From Acidibrevibacterium fodinaquatile (lineage in GTDB: Bacteria > Pseudomonadota > Alphaproteobacteria > Acetobacterales > Acetobacteraceae), in the NCBI RefSeq assembly GCF_003352165.1, contig NZ_CP029176.1, positions 248,001-312,000 of the forward strand: DNA of 64,000 bases, written 5' to 3'. Below are positions 8,812-19,945 of this stretch, piece after piece. The translations under genes were made by a program, and so were the position numbers. Numbering within the stretch: position 1 is the stretch's first letter; every line of letters begins with the position of its first letter. The notes beneath the pieces were generated by a model. That model made no database searches. It was not told the DNA's origin and saw only the letters and a list, made by a program, of their open reading frames with translations.

Positions 8812-9404
8812 TCGCGCGGCTCAGGGGCCAGGTGGTGCAGCGCGGCGCCGATCATTGCGTCATCGATGTCGGCGGTGTCGGCTATCTCGTCCACGCGAGT
8901 GCGCCGACGCTCGCCGCCCTGCCGGCGCCGCCTGCGGTCGCGACGCTGTTGATCGAAACCCATCTGCGCGAGGACGCGCTGCTGCTTTACGGTTTTGCCG
9001 CGCCCGCCGAGCGGGACTGGTTTCGCCTCCTGACCACTGTCCAGGGCGTCGGGGCCAAGGTCGCGCTCGCCATTCTCGCGACCTTGCCGCCTGGCGCGCT
9101 TGCCGCTGCCATCGCCGCCGGCGATCGCGCGGCGTTGACCCGTGCGCCGGGGGTCGGCGCCAAGCTCGCGGCGCGGCTTCTGACCGAACTGCGCGAGCGT
9201 GCCGGCGCGATGTCGGCGGCGGAAGGGGTGGCGGCGCGGCCCCTCGGCGAGGGGGCGGCAGAGGATGCGCTGTCGGCGCTGCTCAATCTCGGCTACCGGC
9301 GCCCGGACGCGCAAGCGGCGGTGGCGCGCGCGGCGGAGGAACTCGGCGCCGGCGCCGGGCTTGACGCCTTGATCCGCGCGAGTCTGCGGCTGCTTGCGCG
9401 ATGA
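8808..9404 (+). CDS. ruvA: Holliday junction branch migration protein RuvA
   Basis: A 198-residue protein that forms the tetramer gripping the four-way junction and loads RuvB. It has the N-terminal OB fold ([21 protein letters not shown]), helix-hairpin-helix motifs ([14 protein letters not shown] and [13 protein letters not shown]) and a C-terminal RuvB-binding three-helix domain ending [15 protein letters not shown]. It starts at a GTG overlapping the ruvC stop. Spacing to ruvB is 7 bases. Confidence 0.97.
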   Translation: MIARLRGQVVQRGADHCVIDVGGVGYLVHASAPTLAALPAPPAVATLLIETHLREDALLLYGFAAPAERDWFRLLTTVQGVGAKVALAILATLPPGALAAAIAAGDRAALTRAPGVGAKLAARLLTELRERAGAMSAAEGVAARPLGEGAAEDALSALLNLGYRRPDAQAAVARAAEELGAGAGLDALIRASLRLLAR

Positions 9405-9411
9405 AAAGGCG

Positions 9412-10464
9412 ATGAGCGAAGACCCCCCCCTGCTGTCACCAAAGCGCGCGCCCGAGGACGCCGCCGAGGCCAGCTTGCGGCCGCAGTCGCTTGCCGAATT
9501 CGTCGGCCAGAAGACCAGCCGGGAGAATCTCGCGGTTTTCATCGCTGCCGCCCGCGCCCGTGGCGAGGCGCTCGATCACGTGCTGCTGCATGGGCCGCCG
9601 GGGCTCGGCAAGACGACGCTCGCGCAGATCGTCGCGCGCGAACTCGGGGTTGGGTTTCGCGCGACCTCGGGCCCCGTCATCCAACGCGCCGGCGACCTCG
9701 CCGCGATTCTCACCAATCTGCAGCCGCGCGATGTGCTGTTCATCGACGAAATCCACCGTCTCCAGCCGGCGATCGAGGAGGTTCTCTACCCGGCGATGGA
9801 GGATTTTCAGCTCGATCTGATCATCGGCGAGGGGCCGGCGGCGCGCAGCGTGCGCATCGATCTCGCCCCCTTCACCCTGGTCGCCGCGACGACGCGGGCC
9901 GGGCTGCTTGCGACCCCCTTGCGGGATCGTTTCGGGATTCCGCTGCGGCTGGTGTTCTATACGCCCGAGGAGTTGGAGCGAATCGTCGCGCGCGCCGCCG
10001 CGCGCCTCGGTATGCGGCTCGACGCCGCGGGGGCGGCGGAGATCGCGCGCCGGTCCCGCGGCACGCCGCGCGTTGCCGGGAGGCTCTTGCGCCGGCTGCG
10101 CGATTTCGCCGCCGTCGACGGGATCGACCCGATCGACCGCGCCGCAACCGATGCCGCGCTCACCCGGCTCGATGTCGACCCTCTCGGGCTTGACGCGATG
10201 GACCGCCGCTATCTCCGCCGCATCGCCGAGCATCACGCTGGCGGGCCGGTCGGGGTGGAGACGCTGGCGGCAGCGCTCGCCGAGGCGCGCGATACCCTCG
10301 AAGACGTGATCGAGCCCTATCTCATCCAGGAAGGCTTGGTCCTGCGCACCGCGCGCGGGCGGGTGCTCGGGCGCCCGGGCTGGCAGCATCTCGGCCTTGT
10401 GCCACCGCCGCCGCCCGCCCAGCCTGATCTCCTGACGCCGGAGGGGTTGGCCGAAGATGAATGA
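9412..10464 (+). CDS. ruvB: Holliday junction branch migration helicase RuvB
   Basis: A 350-residue AAA+ motor that pumps DNA through the RuvA-bound junction. Walker A is GPPGLGKTT (about 61-69), Walker B is [10 protein letters not shown], sensor 1 lies in [11 protein letters not shown], and the arginine-finger region is in [10 protein letters not shown]. The C-terminal winged helix ends near [14 protein letters not shown] chose the ATG at 9412 rather than the upstream in-frame ATG at 9394 because the latter lies inside ruvA and the sequence MSEDP fits family starts. The stop overlaps the next ATG. Confidence 0.97.
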   Translation: MSEDPPLLSPKRAPEDAAEASLRPQSLAEFVGQKTSRENLAVFIAAARARGEALDHVLLHGPPGLGKTTLAQIVARELGVGFRATSGPVIQRAGDLAAILTNLQPRDVLFIDEIHRLQPAIEEVLYPAMEDFQLDLIIGEGPAARSVRIDLAPFTLVAATTRAGLLATPLRDRFGIPLRLVFYTPEELERIVARAAARLGMRLDAAGAAEIARRSRGTPRVAGRLLRRLRDFAAVDGIDPIDRAATDAALTRLDVDPLGLDAMDRRYLRRIAEHHAGGPVGVETLAAALAEARDTLEDVIEPYLIQEGLVLRTARGRVLGRPGWQHLGLVPPPPPAQPDLLTPEGLAEDE

Positions 10465-10904
10465 AATTTCGGAATAACGTCATGTTTGCGGGCAAAAAAC
10501 ATCGCTATGAGGTAAGGGTCTATTTCGAGGATACCGACGCCGGCGGCATCGTCTATCATGCGACCTATCTCCGCTTCGCCGAGCGGGCGCGGAGCGAGTG
10601 TCTGCGTGACCTTGGCATCGCGCATGCGGAGTTGGTGGCCCGGCATGGCATCTTCTTCGTGGTGCGGCGAGCGAAACTGGACTATCTGCGTCCGGCACGG
10701 CTCGATGACCTGCTCGTCGTCGAAACCGAGGTGCTGTCGGTGGGGGGAGCCTCGGCGTCTTTACGCCAGAGCTTCTATCGCCGGGGCGAGACGGCGGCGC
10801 TGGTTCTGCTGACGGTTGCGTTGGCGTCGGTTGGCTGCGGCGATCAGCGTCCTGCCCGCCTGCCGGCGGCGTGGCGGACGCCGTTGGCGGCGTTGGTTGA
10901 GTGA
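10461..10904 (+). CDS. ybgC: Tol-Pal associated acyl-CoA thioesterase YbgC
   Basis: A 147-residue hot-dog fold thioesterase. The motif [24 protein letters not shown] carries the catalytic Asp and is diagnostic of YbgC, the first gene of tol-pal clusters in many proteobacteria. The start shares bases with the ruvB stop; a second in-frame ATG at 10482 ([11 protein letters not shown]) is an equally good start. The product is cytoplasmic and has been linked to phospholipid metabolism. Confidence 0.93.
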   Translation: MKFRNNVMFAGKKHRYEVRVYFEDTDAGGIVYHATYLRFAERARSECLRDLGIAHAELVARHGIFFVVRRAKLDYLRPARLDDLLVVETEVLSVGGASASLRQSFYRRGETAALVLLTVALASVGCGDQRPARLPAAWRTPLAALVE

Positions 10905-10936
10905 TAAGGGCTGGACAATATCAGGGAGTGGGTTGA

Positions 10937-11653
10937 GTGGATCGGGCAGTGGATGCCGCCAATCTGGCGGCGGCGGGAGCGGATCTGTCGCTCTGGGGCC
11001 TCTTCATGCAGGCCGATATCATCGTCAAATTCGTCATGCTGCTGCTGCTCGCGGCCAGCGTCTGGGTATGGGCGATCGTGTTCGAGAAATTTATGGCGTT
11101 GCGCCGCGTCAACCGCGCCGCCGACCGATTCGAGGACCGTTTCTGGTCGGGCGGCAGCCTCGATGAATTGTTCGAGCAGGAGGGCGCGAAGCCAACCAAT
11201 CCGATCGCCGCGGTGTTCGGCGCGGCGATGGCGGAATGGCGGCGAAGCTTGCGCATCGCCGGCGCCGACGTCGCCCGCTCGGGGGTGCGCGAGCGGGTCG
11301 ATCGGGCGATGACCGTCACCATCCAGCGCGAGATGGAGCGGCTCGAACGCTGGATGATCTTCCTCGCCTCGGTGGGCTCGACGGCGCCGTTCATCGGTCT
11401 TTTCGGCACCGTCTGGGGCATCATGCACAGCTTTTCGGCGATCGCCGCGATGCACAACACCAATCTCTCGGTGGTCGCCCCCGGCATCGCCGAGGCCTTG
11501 TTCGCGACCGCGATCGGTCTCGTCGCGGCGATCCCGGCGGTGCTCGCCTATAACAAAATCAGCACCGATCTCGCCCGCTTCGCATCCCGCCTCGAAGGGT
11601 TCGGGGCGGAGTTCGGCGCCATCCTCTCGCGCCAGTCCGAGGAGCGCGCCTGA
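10937..11653 (+). CDS. tolQ: Tol-Pal system inner-membrane protein TolQ
   Basis: A 238-residue MotA/TolQ/ExbB-family proton-channel subunit. Three membrane segments are visible: about 28-48, then the conserved FLASVGSTAPFIGLFGTVWGIM, then ALFATAIGLVAAIPAVLAYN. With TolR it uses the proton-motive force to energise TolA during outer-membrane constriction. It starts at a GTG with CAGGGAG upstream. The following tolR ATG is 3 bases after the stop. Confidence 0.96.
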   Translation: MDRAVDAANLAAAGADLSLWGLFMQADIIVKFVMLLLLAASVWVWAIVFEKFMALRRVNRAADRFEDRFWSGGSLDELFEQEGAKPTNPIAAVFGAAMAEWRRSLRIAGADVARSGVRERVDRAMTVTIQREMERLERWMIFLASVGSTAPFIGLFGTVWGIMHSFSAIAAMHNTNLSVVAPGIAEALFATAIGLVAAIPAVLAYNKISTDLARFASRLEGFGAEFGAILSRQSEERA

Positions 11654-11655
11654 GC

Positions 11656-12162
11656 ATGGCCGCTTTCATCGCTGGCAACGGCAAGGGGCGCGGCCGCTAC
11701 CGCCCGCTCGCCGAGATCAACGTGACGCCGCTGGTCGACGTCATGCTGGTGCTTTTGATCATTTTCATGGTGACGGCGCCGCTGATGACCTCGGGTGTCG
11801 ATGTCGATCTGCCGAAGACCGACGCCAAACCCTTGAACAGCGATAGCCAGCCGCTCACCGTCACCATCAACGCCGAGGGGCATATCTATTTGCAGGACAC
11901 CCAGGTCGAACTCCCCGATCTCGTCGCCAAGCTCGAGGCGGTTTCGCAAAACAACCCGGAGCGGCGGATTTTCGTCCGCGGCGACCGCGCGGTGAGCTAT
12001 GGTCTGGTGATGCAGGTGATGGGCACCATCACCCAGGGCGGGTTCAGCAAGGTTGCCCTTCTTGCCGAGCAGCCCTCAGCGGCGCCGGCGAATGCCGGCT
12101 CGTCGGCGTCGCCGCCGGCGACATCGCCCAAAGCGCCGCCGGGCAAGCCTGGACGCGGCTGA
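11656..12162 (+). CDS. tolR: Tol-Pal system protein TolR (ExbD family)
   Basis: A 168-residue protein with a single membrane helix carrying the essential Asp: INVTPLVDVMLVLLIIFMV, Asp28. The periplasmic ExbD domain follows (VDLPKTDAKPL, then IFVRGDRAVSYGLVMQVMGTI). The C-terminal 35 residues are low-complexity Ala/Ser/Pro and unlike short TolR proteins. It acts with TolQ as the stator of the Tol motor. Confidence 0.95.
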   Translation: MAAFIAGNGKGRGRYRPLAEINVTPLVDVMLVLLIIFMVTAPLMTSGVDVDLPKTDAKPLNSDSQPLTVTINAEGHIYLQDTQVELPDLVAKLEAVSQNNPERRIFVRGDRAVSYGLVMQVMGTITQGGFSKVALLAEQPSAAPANAGSSASPPATSPKAPPGKPGRG

Positions 12163-12197
12163 GGCCGCGCCCCGCTTGCGGCCCGTTTCGGAAAAGC

Positions 12198-13166
12198 ATG
12201 GAGTTCGAACTCAAACGCGGCGCGGCCATCTCGGCCGCTTTGCATGTGACGCTGGCGGCGCTGTTGCTGTTTGGTTTGCCGGCGCGTCGCCTGCCGGAAG
12301 AGCCCGAGGAGACCGCGGTCAGCATGGATTTCGTCGGCCCGGCGCAGCCGAGCCAGAAATCGACCGCCCCCGGCGAGGTGCCGGCGCCAGCGCCGATGCC
12401 TGAGGTGAAGGAGGCGCCACCGGCGCCAACCCCGCCCAAGCCGGCGCCGATCGAGGCGCCGCCGCCGCCCCCACCCCCGCCGCCACCGCCGCCGCCCTCT
12501 CCGGCGGCGACCGCGCCGGCACCGCCGAGCCCGCCCCTGCCGCCGCCACAGATCTCGCCCGAAGCCTTGCCCGAGACCGCGAAACCGCCGCCCGCGCCGC
12601 CGACACCGGCCCCGCCGCAGCCGCAAGCGGCGAGGGTGCAACCGCCGCTGCCGGTGCCGCCCTTGCCGGCGCCGCCGCCGCAAAGTGCGACCAGCCAACC
12701 CAATCCGACCAAGAACGTCGCCCCCGAGAGCGACGCCTTGGAGGCGACGCTCGAGAAGCTGCGGGCCTTGCAGAAGCAGACGACGCCGCCGAAGGCCCGC
12801 GCCAACCCGCAGGCTGGCGGCGCCCCGAAGGGTGGCGGCGCGCGCGAGGGGACGGATACCAGCGCCTTGACCGCCGATCAGCGTGCCTCGATCGGGGATC
12901 ACGTGCGTGAATGCTGGACCTATGACCCCGGTGCCAAGGATGCCAGCCAGTTGCAGGTGCATCTGCAGGTCGTCACCGACGCCGAGGGCGTCGCGCGGGT
13001 CGCGCGGGTCGCCGGCAGCGATGTCGGCCGCATGAGCGACCCGGAATTCCGCGCCTTCGCCGAACGCGCGATTCGCGCCGTTCTCGATCCGCATTGCGCC
13101 AACCTGCCGCTGCCCAAAGACATGGTCGGCCAGTCGCGGACCCTCGATTTTCGCTTTAGTCCCTGA
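12198..13166 (+). CDS. tolA: Proline-rich TolA-like protein
   Basis: A 322-residue inner-membrane-anchored envelope-spanning protein. One N-terminal helix (about 16-34) is followed by a long Pro/Ala linker (about 50-185) containing 13 consecutive prolines, then a C-terminal TonB/TolA-like domain (about 225-320; [36 protein letters not shown]). Canonical TolA has a Lys/Ala-rich helix in the middle, so identification leans on position between tolR and tolB and on the C-terminal domain. The proline tract would be expected to need EF-P for translation. Confidence 0.88.
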   Translation: MEFELKRGAAISAALHVTLAALLLFGLPARRLPEEPEETAVSMDFVGPAQPSQKSTAPGEVPAPAPMPEVKEAPPAPTPPKPAPIEAPPPPPPPPPPPPPSPAATAPAPPSPPLPPPQISPEALPETAKPPPAPPTPAPPQPQAARVQPPLPVPPLPAPPPQSATSQPNPTKNVAPESDALEATLEKLRALQKQTTPPKARANPQAGGAPKGGGAREGTDTSALTADQRASIGDHVRECWTYDPGAKDASQLQVHLQVVTDAEGVARVARVAGSDVGRMSDPEFRAFAERAIRAVLDPHCANLPLPKDMVGQSRTLDFRFSP

Positions 13167-13201
13167 TATCCGCTCGACATCCTGAGCGAGGAGCCAGATC
13201 C

Positions 13202-14608
13202 ATGAACCTCATCGGCAGCGACTTTCTCCCCCCGCCCGCGCTCGGCCGGCGCGGCTTGATTGGCGCTGCGGCGGCGAGCGCCTGGGCGCTTCCCGCCGCC
13301 GCCCAGCAGCCACCTGCCGCGCCGGCGCCGGCCGGCAAGCCTGGGGCGCCGAGCGCGGTGATCGACGTCAACCGTGCCCGCGCCGCGCCCATCCCGATCG
13401 CCATTCCGAGCTTTTCCGGCGGGACCAGTGCCAACCCCAATCTCGGCCGTGACATGGCGGCGGTGGTGACCGCCGACCTCGCCAATTGCGGTCTCTTCAA
13501 GCCGCTCGATCCGGCGTCGTTCATCCAGGCCGCCGCCAGCATGGGCGACGTGCCGAAATGGAACGACTGGAAGGCGATCGGGGCGCAGGCGCTGGTCACC
13601 GGGCGGGTGCAATCGAGCGGCAGCCAGGTTCGCGTCGAATTCCGGCTCTGGGACGTCTTGCCCGAGCAGCAGATCCAAGGCACCGCCTATACCACCGGCG
13701 AGGCCAATTGGCGGCGGATCAGCCATATCATCGCCGATGTGATCTATTCCCGCCTGCTCGGCGAAAAAGGCTATTTCGACAGCCGGGTGATCTATATCTC
13801 CGGCACCGGGCCGCGCAATCGGCGCATCAAGCGCCTCGCCATCATGGACCAGGACGGCGCCAATAACCGGTTTCTTTCCGATGGCTCCTGGCTCGTCTTG
13901 ACGCCGCGCTTTCATCCGACGCGCGACGAGATCGCTTTCATGAGTTATGCCAATAACCGCCCGCGGGTCTATATCTTCGATCTCGGCTCGGGCCGTCAGC
14001 GCATGCTCGGCGAATGGCGTGGGATGACCTTCGCGCCACGCTTCAGCCCCGACGGCAGCAAGGTCATTCTTTCGGAAACACGGGGAAGCGGCTCGAATAT
14101 CTATGTCGTCGATCTCGATGGCGGGCGCGAGACACAGCTCACCAATTCCGGCGCGATCGACACCAGCCCCTGCTACAGCCCGGACGGCAGCCAGATCGTG
14201 TTCAATTCCGATCGCGGCGGTGACCAGCAGCTCTACATGATGAACGCCGACGGCTCCAATGTCCGGCGCATCAGCTTCGGCGCGGGCCGTTACGCAACGC
14301 CGGTTTGGTCGCCGCGTGGCGACCTCATCGCCTACACGCGGCTCGGCGGCGATAGCTGGAGCATCGGTGTCATGCATCCCGATGGCAGCGGTGAGCGGAT
14401 TCTCTCGCAAGGCTTCGCCGTCGAGGGGCCGACTTTCTGCCCCAATGGGCGGGTGATCATGTTCTGGCGCGAGACCCCGGCGCGCGATTCGCGCGGCAAT
14501 GGCTATTCGGCGCGGCTCGTCAGCGTCGATATCACCGGGTTTAACGAGCGCGTCGCGACCACCCCGACCGACGCCACCGACCCCGCCTGGTCGCCGCTCG
14601 GCGCCTGA
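13202..14608 (+). CDS. tolB: Tol-Pal system beta-propeller protein TolB
   Basis: A 468-residue periplasmic protein. The N-terminal domain is followed by five to six WD40-like PD40 repeats ([35 protein letters not shown] and [14 protein letters not shown]). It binds Pal and signals to TolA. The signal segment [21 protein letters not shown] contains a twin arginine, so export by Tat is possible; E. coli TolB uses Sec. The start is the ATG with GAGCGAGGAG upstream. Length is slightly above the usual 430 because of a Pro/Ala stretch after the signal. Confidence 0.96.
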   Translation: MNLIGSDFLPPPALGRRGLIGAAAASAWALPAAAQQPPAAPAPAGKPGAPSAVIDVNRARAAPIPIAIPSFSGGTSANPNLGRDMAAVVTADLANCGLFKPLDPASFIQAAASMGDVPKWNDWKAIGAQALVTGRVQSSGSQVRVEFRLWDVLPEQQIQGTAYTTGEANWRRISHIIADVIYSRLLGEKGYFDSRVIYISGTGPRNRRIKRLAIMDQDGANNRFLSDGSWLVLTPRFHPTRDEIAFMSYANNRPRVYIFDLGSGRQRMLGEWRGMTFAPRFSPDGSKVILSETRGSGSNIYVVDLDGGRETQLTNSGAIDTSPCYSPDGSQIVFNSDRGGDQQLYMMNADGSNVRRISFGAGRYATPVWSPRGDLIAYTRLGGDSWSIGVMHPDGSGERILSQGFAVEGPTFCPNGRVIMFWRETPARDSRGNGYSARLVSVDITGFNERVATTPTDATDPAWSPLGA

Positions 14609-14789
14609 TTTTGCAACACAGGCATGAATTTCGTAGCTATAACGGGAAGATCGCTTGACCGCGATCGAAACGGTGGAGTATGCGGCATGAGTGTGTTCGC
14701 CGGGGTTGGTTTCGACCCTGGGGACATAAACATTGCGCCGCGAGGCACATAGGTAATCGCTAGGCACCCAGACCCAGGGACAGAAGACA

Positions 14790-15266
14790 ATGAATATCAA
14801 AATTCTTGGCGCCTTTGCCGCCGTTGCGCTGCTGGCGGCCTGTAACCAGACTCCCACCCCGACCACGGCGTCCACCGGCGCTGGCGCGACCGCGCCGTCC
14901 GGCCCGGTGCCCGGCAGCGAGCAGGATCTCGTCCAGAATGTCGGTGACCGCGTGTTTTACGCCTTTGACAAGTCCAACCTGAGCGACGAAGCGAAGGCGA
15001 CCCTTACCCGCCAGGCCGAGTGGCTGAAGAAATACCCGCAAGTGCAGGTGCAGCTCGCCGGCAATTGTGATGATCGCGGCACCGAGGAATACAACCTCGC
15101 CCTCGGCCAGCGCCGCGCCAACGCCGCGCGTGACTTCCTGGTCGCTCAGGGGATCGCCGCCTCGCGCATCACCACCATCAGCTACGGCAAGGATCGCCCG
15201 ACCGCGATGGGGGATAACGAGCAGGCTTGGGCGCAAAACCGTAACGCCATCACCTCGGTTCGCTGA
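14790..15266 (+). CDS. pal: Peptidoglycan-associated lipoprotein Pal
   Basis: A 158-residue outer-membrane lipoprotein. The lipobox LLAAC places the lipidated Cys at 18. A short Thr/Ala linker precedes the OmpA-like peptidoglycan-binding domain, with VYFAFDKSNL-type and NCDDRGTEEYNLALGQRRA motifs (GTEEYN and RR contacts to diaminopimelate). It anchors the outer membrane to the wall and interacts with TolB. A 181-base gap separates it from tolB, so it may have its own promoter, though I could not place one convincingly. Confidence 0.96.
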   Translation: MNIKILGAFAAVALLAACNQTPTPTTASTGAGATAPSGPVPGSEQDLVQNVGDRVFYAFDKSNLSDEAKATLTRQAEWLKKYPQVQVQLAGNCDDRGTEEYNLALGQRRANAARDFLVAQGIAASRITTISYGKDRPTAMGDNEQAWAQNRNAITSVR

Positions 15267-15329
15267 GTTCACCGCGCGTTGCTCATGCGGTGGTAACACC
15301 GGAGATGAGCGTTTTTCGAGGGCCTGGAA

Positions 15330-15364
15330 CGTCATCCGGTCGACGATGAGTTGATCGGATGACG
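15330..15364 (+). other. Hairpin in the pal 3' region
   Basis: A 9-bp perfect stem (CGTCATCCG/CGGATGACG, 17-nt loop) with no T-tract. It probably belongs to the 3' end of the pal transcript. The 294-base gap between pal and cpoB also holds the terminator at 15452-15490 and no credible gene. Confidence 0.4.
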
Positions 15365-15451
15365 GTGCCGGTGTGGGGGCGGGAAGCCCGTCACGCCCCG
15401 AAAATCCGGGTGTTGGCAGGGTTGGGCCGACATGGTCCGAAGCCATGCCAG

Positions 15452-15490
15452 AAAAAGCCGGCGGCCTTGGGCCTGCCGGCTTTGTTTTTT
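15452..15490 (+). terminator. Rho-independent terminator between pal and cpoB
   Basis: The AAAGCCGGC...GCCGGCTTT stem, extended by further GC pairs with one bulge, is followed by GTTTTTT. It separates the tol-pal transcript from cpoB. Confidence 0.8.
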
Positions 15491-15575
15491 GCCAGATTTT
15501 CGCGAGACGGTTTGATTTGACGGCCGGTTTATTTTAAATCCCGGACCCTTCCTGCAAGCAATGGGGGTAGTCGGC

Positions 15576-16547
15576 ATGACGAGGCTTTGGCTGCGCGGCG
15601 CCTTCGCGGTCGGGCTCGCTTTCGCACCGGCTGCCGCCCACGCCCAAATGGAGAGCCGCGAGGCCATCCAATTGCAAAACGAGATTCTTGCGCTGCGCCA
15701 CGATCTCGACGCGCTGCAGAAATCCGGCGGCACCGGCGGTTCCGCGCTCGGCAGCGCGAAACACGCCTCTCCCGCCGCCTCTGCCGCGAGCAGCGATATC
15801 CTGACCCAGCTCCTCGATCGCGTCAGTCTGCTCGAGGATCAGATGCGGCAATTGCGCGGCCAGGTCGATGAGCTGAACAACCAGATGGCGCGGCAGAACG
15901 CCGATCTCAACAAGAAGATCGATGATCTCGGCTTCCGCGTCGACACGCTCGAGGGCGGCAAGCATCCCGCCGCCACCGCACCGGCGGCGCGTGAGGAGGC
16001 AACGGACGACAAAATTCCGCCGAGCACGAGCCCGCCGCCGGCGCCGCTCGGCACCTTGCCGGTGCCGCCCACGACGCCGCCCGCCGCATCATCGCCGGCC
16101 GCGTCGCCCGCCACGTCGCCCGCCGTTGGGGCTGCCAAGGAGGGTGCGGCGAAACCGGCGAAACCGACCGCGGAATCCCTTTTGCAGGACGGCCGAAGCG
16201 CGTTCGTCCGCCACGACTATGCCAGCGCCGCGGATGCCGCCGAGCAGGTGCTGGCCCTCAAGGGCGGTGGGCATGCCGTCGATGCGCACTTCCTGCTCGG
16301 GGAGTCGCTCGCGGCGCAACATCAATATCAGAAGGCGGCATTGGCCTTCGATGACACCTACAAAGCCGCGCCGACCGGCCCGCACGCGCCGGAGGCCCTG
16401 CTCGGCCTCGCAGACTCCCTGACCGCGATCAACGCCAAGCCCGCCGCCTGCGCGACGCTCGCCAAATTCGCCAAGGAATTTCCCGCCGCGCGTCAGGGTT
16501 TGCGTGATCGCGCCCAGACCCTTCGCCAGCGTGCCGCCTGCGGCTGA
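15576..16547 (+). CDS. cpoB: Cell-division coordinator CpoB (YbgF)
   Basis: A 323-residue periplasmic protein: signal peptide ending AAAHAQ (about 24), an N-terminal coiled coil used for trimerisation (about 28-130, with LLDRVSLLEDQMRQLRGQVD), a Pro/Ala linker, then C-terminal TPR repeats (about 205-320; FVRHDYASAADAAEQVLAL, FLLGESLAAQHQYQKAALAF). It links Tol-Pal function to septal peptidoglycan synthesis. The ATG at 15576 has GGGGGTAG just upstream and starts a clean signal peptide; an ATG at 15561 is possible. Confidence 0.93.
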   Translation: MTRLWLRGAFAVGLAFAPAAAHAQMESREAIQLQNEILALRHDLDALQKSGGTGGSALGSAKHASPAASAASSDILTQLLDRVSLLEDQMRQLRGQVDELNNQMARQNADLNKKIDDLGFRVDTLEGGKHPAATAPAAREEATDDKIPPSTSPPPAPLGTLPVPPTTPPAASSPAASPATSPAVGAAKEGAAKPAKPTAESLLQDGRSAFVRHDYASAADAAEQVLALKGGGHAVDAHFLLGESLAAQHQYQKAALAFDDTYKAAPTGPHAPEALLGLADSLTAINAKPAACATLAKFAKEFPAARQGLRDRAQTLRQRAACG

Positions 16548-17805
16548 ACGCGCCGCGCCTCCGGTCGGGGAGGAGGAATTCGCCGCTTTGATGGCGCCGC
16601 TCGGGCCGTTTGGCGCGCCGCCGCGTCTTGCGCTCGCGGTGTCTGGCGGCGCCGACAGTATGGCCCTCGCCCTGCTCGCCGCGCGCTGGGCCGAGGCGCG
16701 TTGCGGCACGGTTTTCGCGGTGATCGTCGATCATGGCTTGCGCCCCGAATCGGCGGCCGAGGCGGCGCTGGCCGAGGCGCGGCTGGCCGGGCGCGGGATT
16801 GCCGCGCGCGTGATACGGCTCGAAGGGTTGGCGCCGGGGCCGGGCCTCGCCGCGCGGGCGCGGGCGGCGCGCTATGCGGCGCTGGTGGCGGCGGCGGCGG
16901 CCGGTGGGGCGGCCCATCTGTTGCTCGGCCATCACGCCGGCGATCAGGCGGAGACGCTCTTGATGCGGGCGCTTGCGGCGAGCGGCCCGGCCGGGCTCGC
17001 CGGAATGGCGGGCTGGTGCCTGGCTGCGGGCGGCGAGATCGCGTTGCTCCGGCCGCTGCTTACGGTGGCGCCGGCGCGGCTTCGCGCCAGTGTGCACGCC
17101 GCCGGGCTTGCGTGGGTCGAGGATCCCTCCAACGCCGATCCGCGGACGCTTCGCGCGCGTCTGCGCCCACTTGCCGCGATGCCGGCGCGAAGTGCGGGGC
17201 TGGCCGCTGCCGCCGCCGCCCGACGCGAGGCACGCGCCGCCGGCGATACCGCGATCGCCGCCGCTCTCGCCGCGCGGGCGGCGCTGTTTCCCGAAGGCTA
17301 TGCCCTGCTCGCGCCCGGCGCGATCGCGCCGGAGGCGCTCGCGGCGCTGGTCCGGATGATCGGTGGTCGGCCCTATCCGCCGCCGCGGCGAGCGCTTGCC
17401 GGGCTTGCGGCGGCACCGCGCCCGGCGACACTCGCCGGCGTCCGCTTCTTGCCGGCGGGGCGGCATGGCACCGGGCGATTTCAGGGAGGCTTCCTCCTGG
17501 TGCGCGAGCCGGCGGCGCTGGCGCCGCCCGTCCCGGCGCGGCCAGGGGCGGTGTGGGACGGTCGGTTTCGCCTCGGCGCCATCCCGGTCGTGCCGGCGGC
17601 GGCGAGCTTCGGGGCGCTGGGTCCGGTCGGCCGCCGCCATTTCCCCGCCGCGCGCCCCCTGCCGGCGGCGGTTTTGCCCAGCCTCCCCGCGTTGCGGCTT
17701 GCCGAGCGGCTGATCGTGCCGCATCTTCTCTGGCCAGAAGCGGCGGTGGCGGCGCGGTATCCGGTGTTTTTCACGCCGCTCGCCGCGGCGGTCGAGGGAA
17801 ATTGA
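16504..17805 (+). CDS. tilS: tRNA(Ile)-lysidine synthase
   Basis: A PP-loop ATPase that makes lysidine at C34 of tRNA-Ile(CAU). The signature LALAVSGGADSMALALLAARW is present, followed by FAVIVDHGLRPES and HLLLGHHAGDQAETLLMRAL, all typical of the TilS N-terminal domain. The C-terminal half is Ala/Arg-rich and poorly conserved. The GTG at 16504 overlaps cpoB by 44 bases; no better-placed start was found before the PP-loop, so the exact start is uncertain. Confidence 0.93.
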   Translation: MIAPRPFASVPPAAERAAPPVGEEEFAALMAPLGPFGAPPRLALAVSGGADSMALALLAARWAEARCGTVFAVIVDHGLRPESAAEAALAEARLAGRGIAARVIRLEGLAPGPGLAARARAARYAALVAAAAAGGAAHLLLGHHAGDQAETLLMRALAASGPAGLAGMAGWCLAAGGEIALLRPLLTVAPARLRASVHAAGLAWVEDPSNADPRTLRARLRPLAAMPARSAGLAAAAAARREARAAGDTAIAAALAARAALFPEGYALLAPGAIAPEALAALVRMIGGRPYPPPRRALAGLAAAPRPATLAGVRFLPAGRHGTGRFQGGFLLVREPAALAPPVPARPGAVWDGRFRLGAIPVVPAAASFGALGPVGRRHFPAARPLPAAVLPSLPALRLAERLIVPHLLWPEAAVAARYPVFFTPLAAAVEGN

Positions 17806-18002
17806 CGAGAATTGCGAAAATTGACGACATTGACCAAGCGTAAACCGGGCTGGGGTAGGATTGCGGGGATGAGGTGTCGATTGGGGATGCGAAACCCTCA
17901 CCGGCACCTTATGTAATGGCGTGAAACCGACCCGGAACATGGCTCGCGCGGGGTCGGGGCGGCTAGGGCGGGTCAGGGTTTCGGCCTCAGGATCGGATCA
18001 GA

Positions 18003-19931
<1,929 letters not shown>

Positions 19932-19945
19932 CCGCGCGCTGTCGC

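Noticed and set aside
17806-18002. Possible ftsH promoter from repeated TTGAC words
   Set aside because: The nearest -10-like box (TAGGAT at 17856) is 20 bases from TTGACC, and other combinations are no better.
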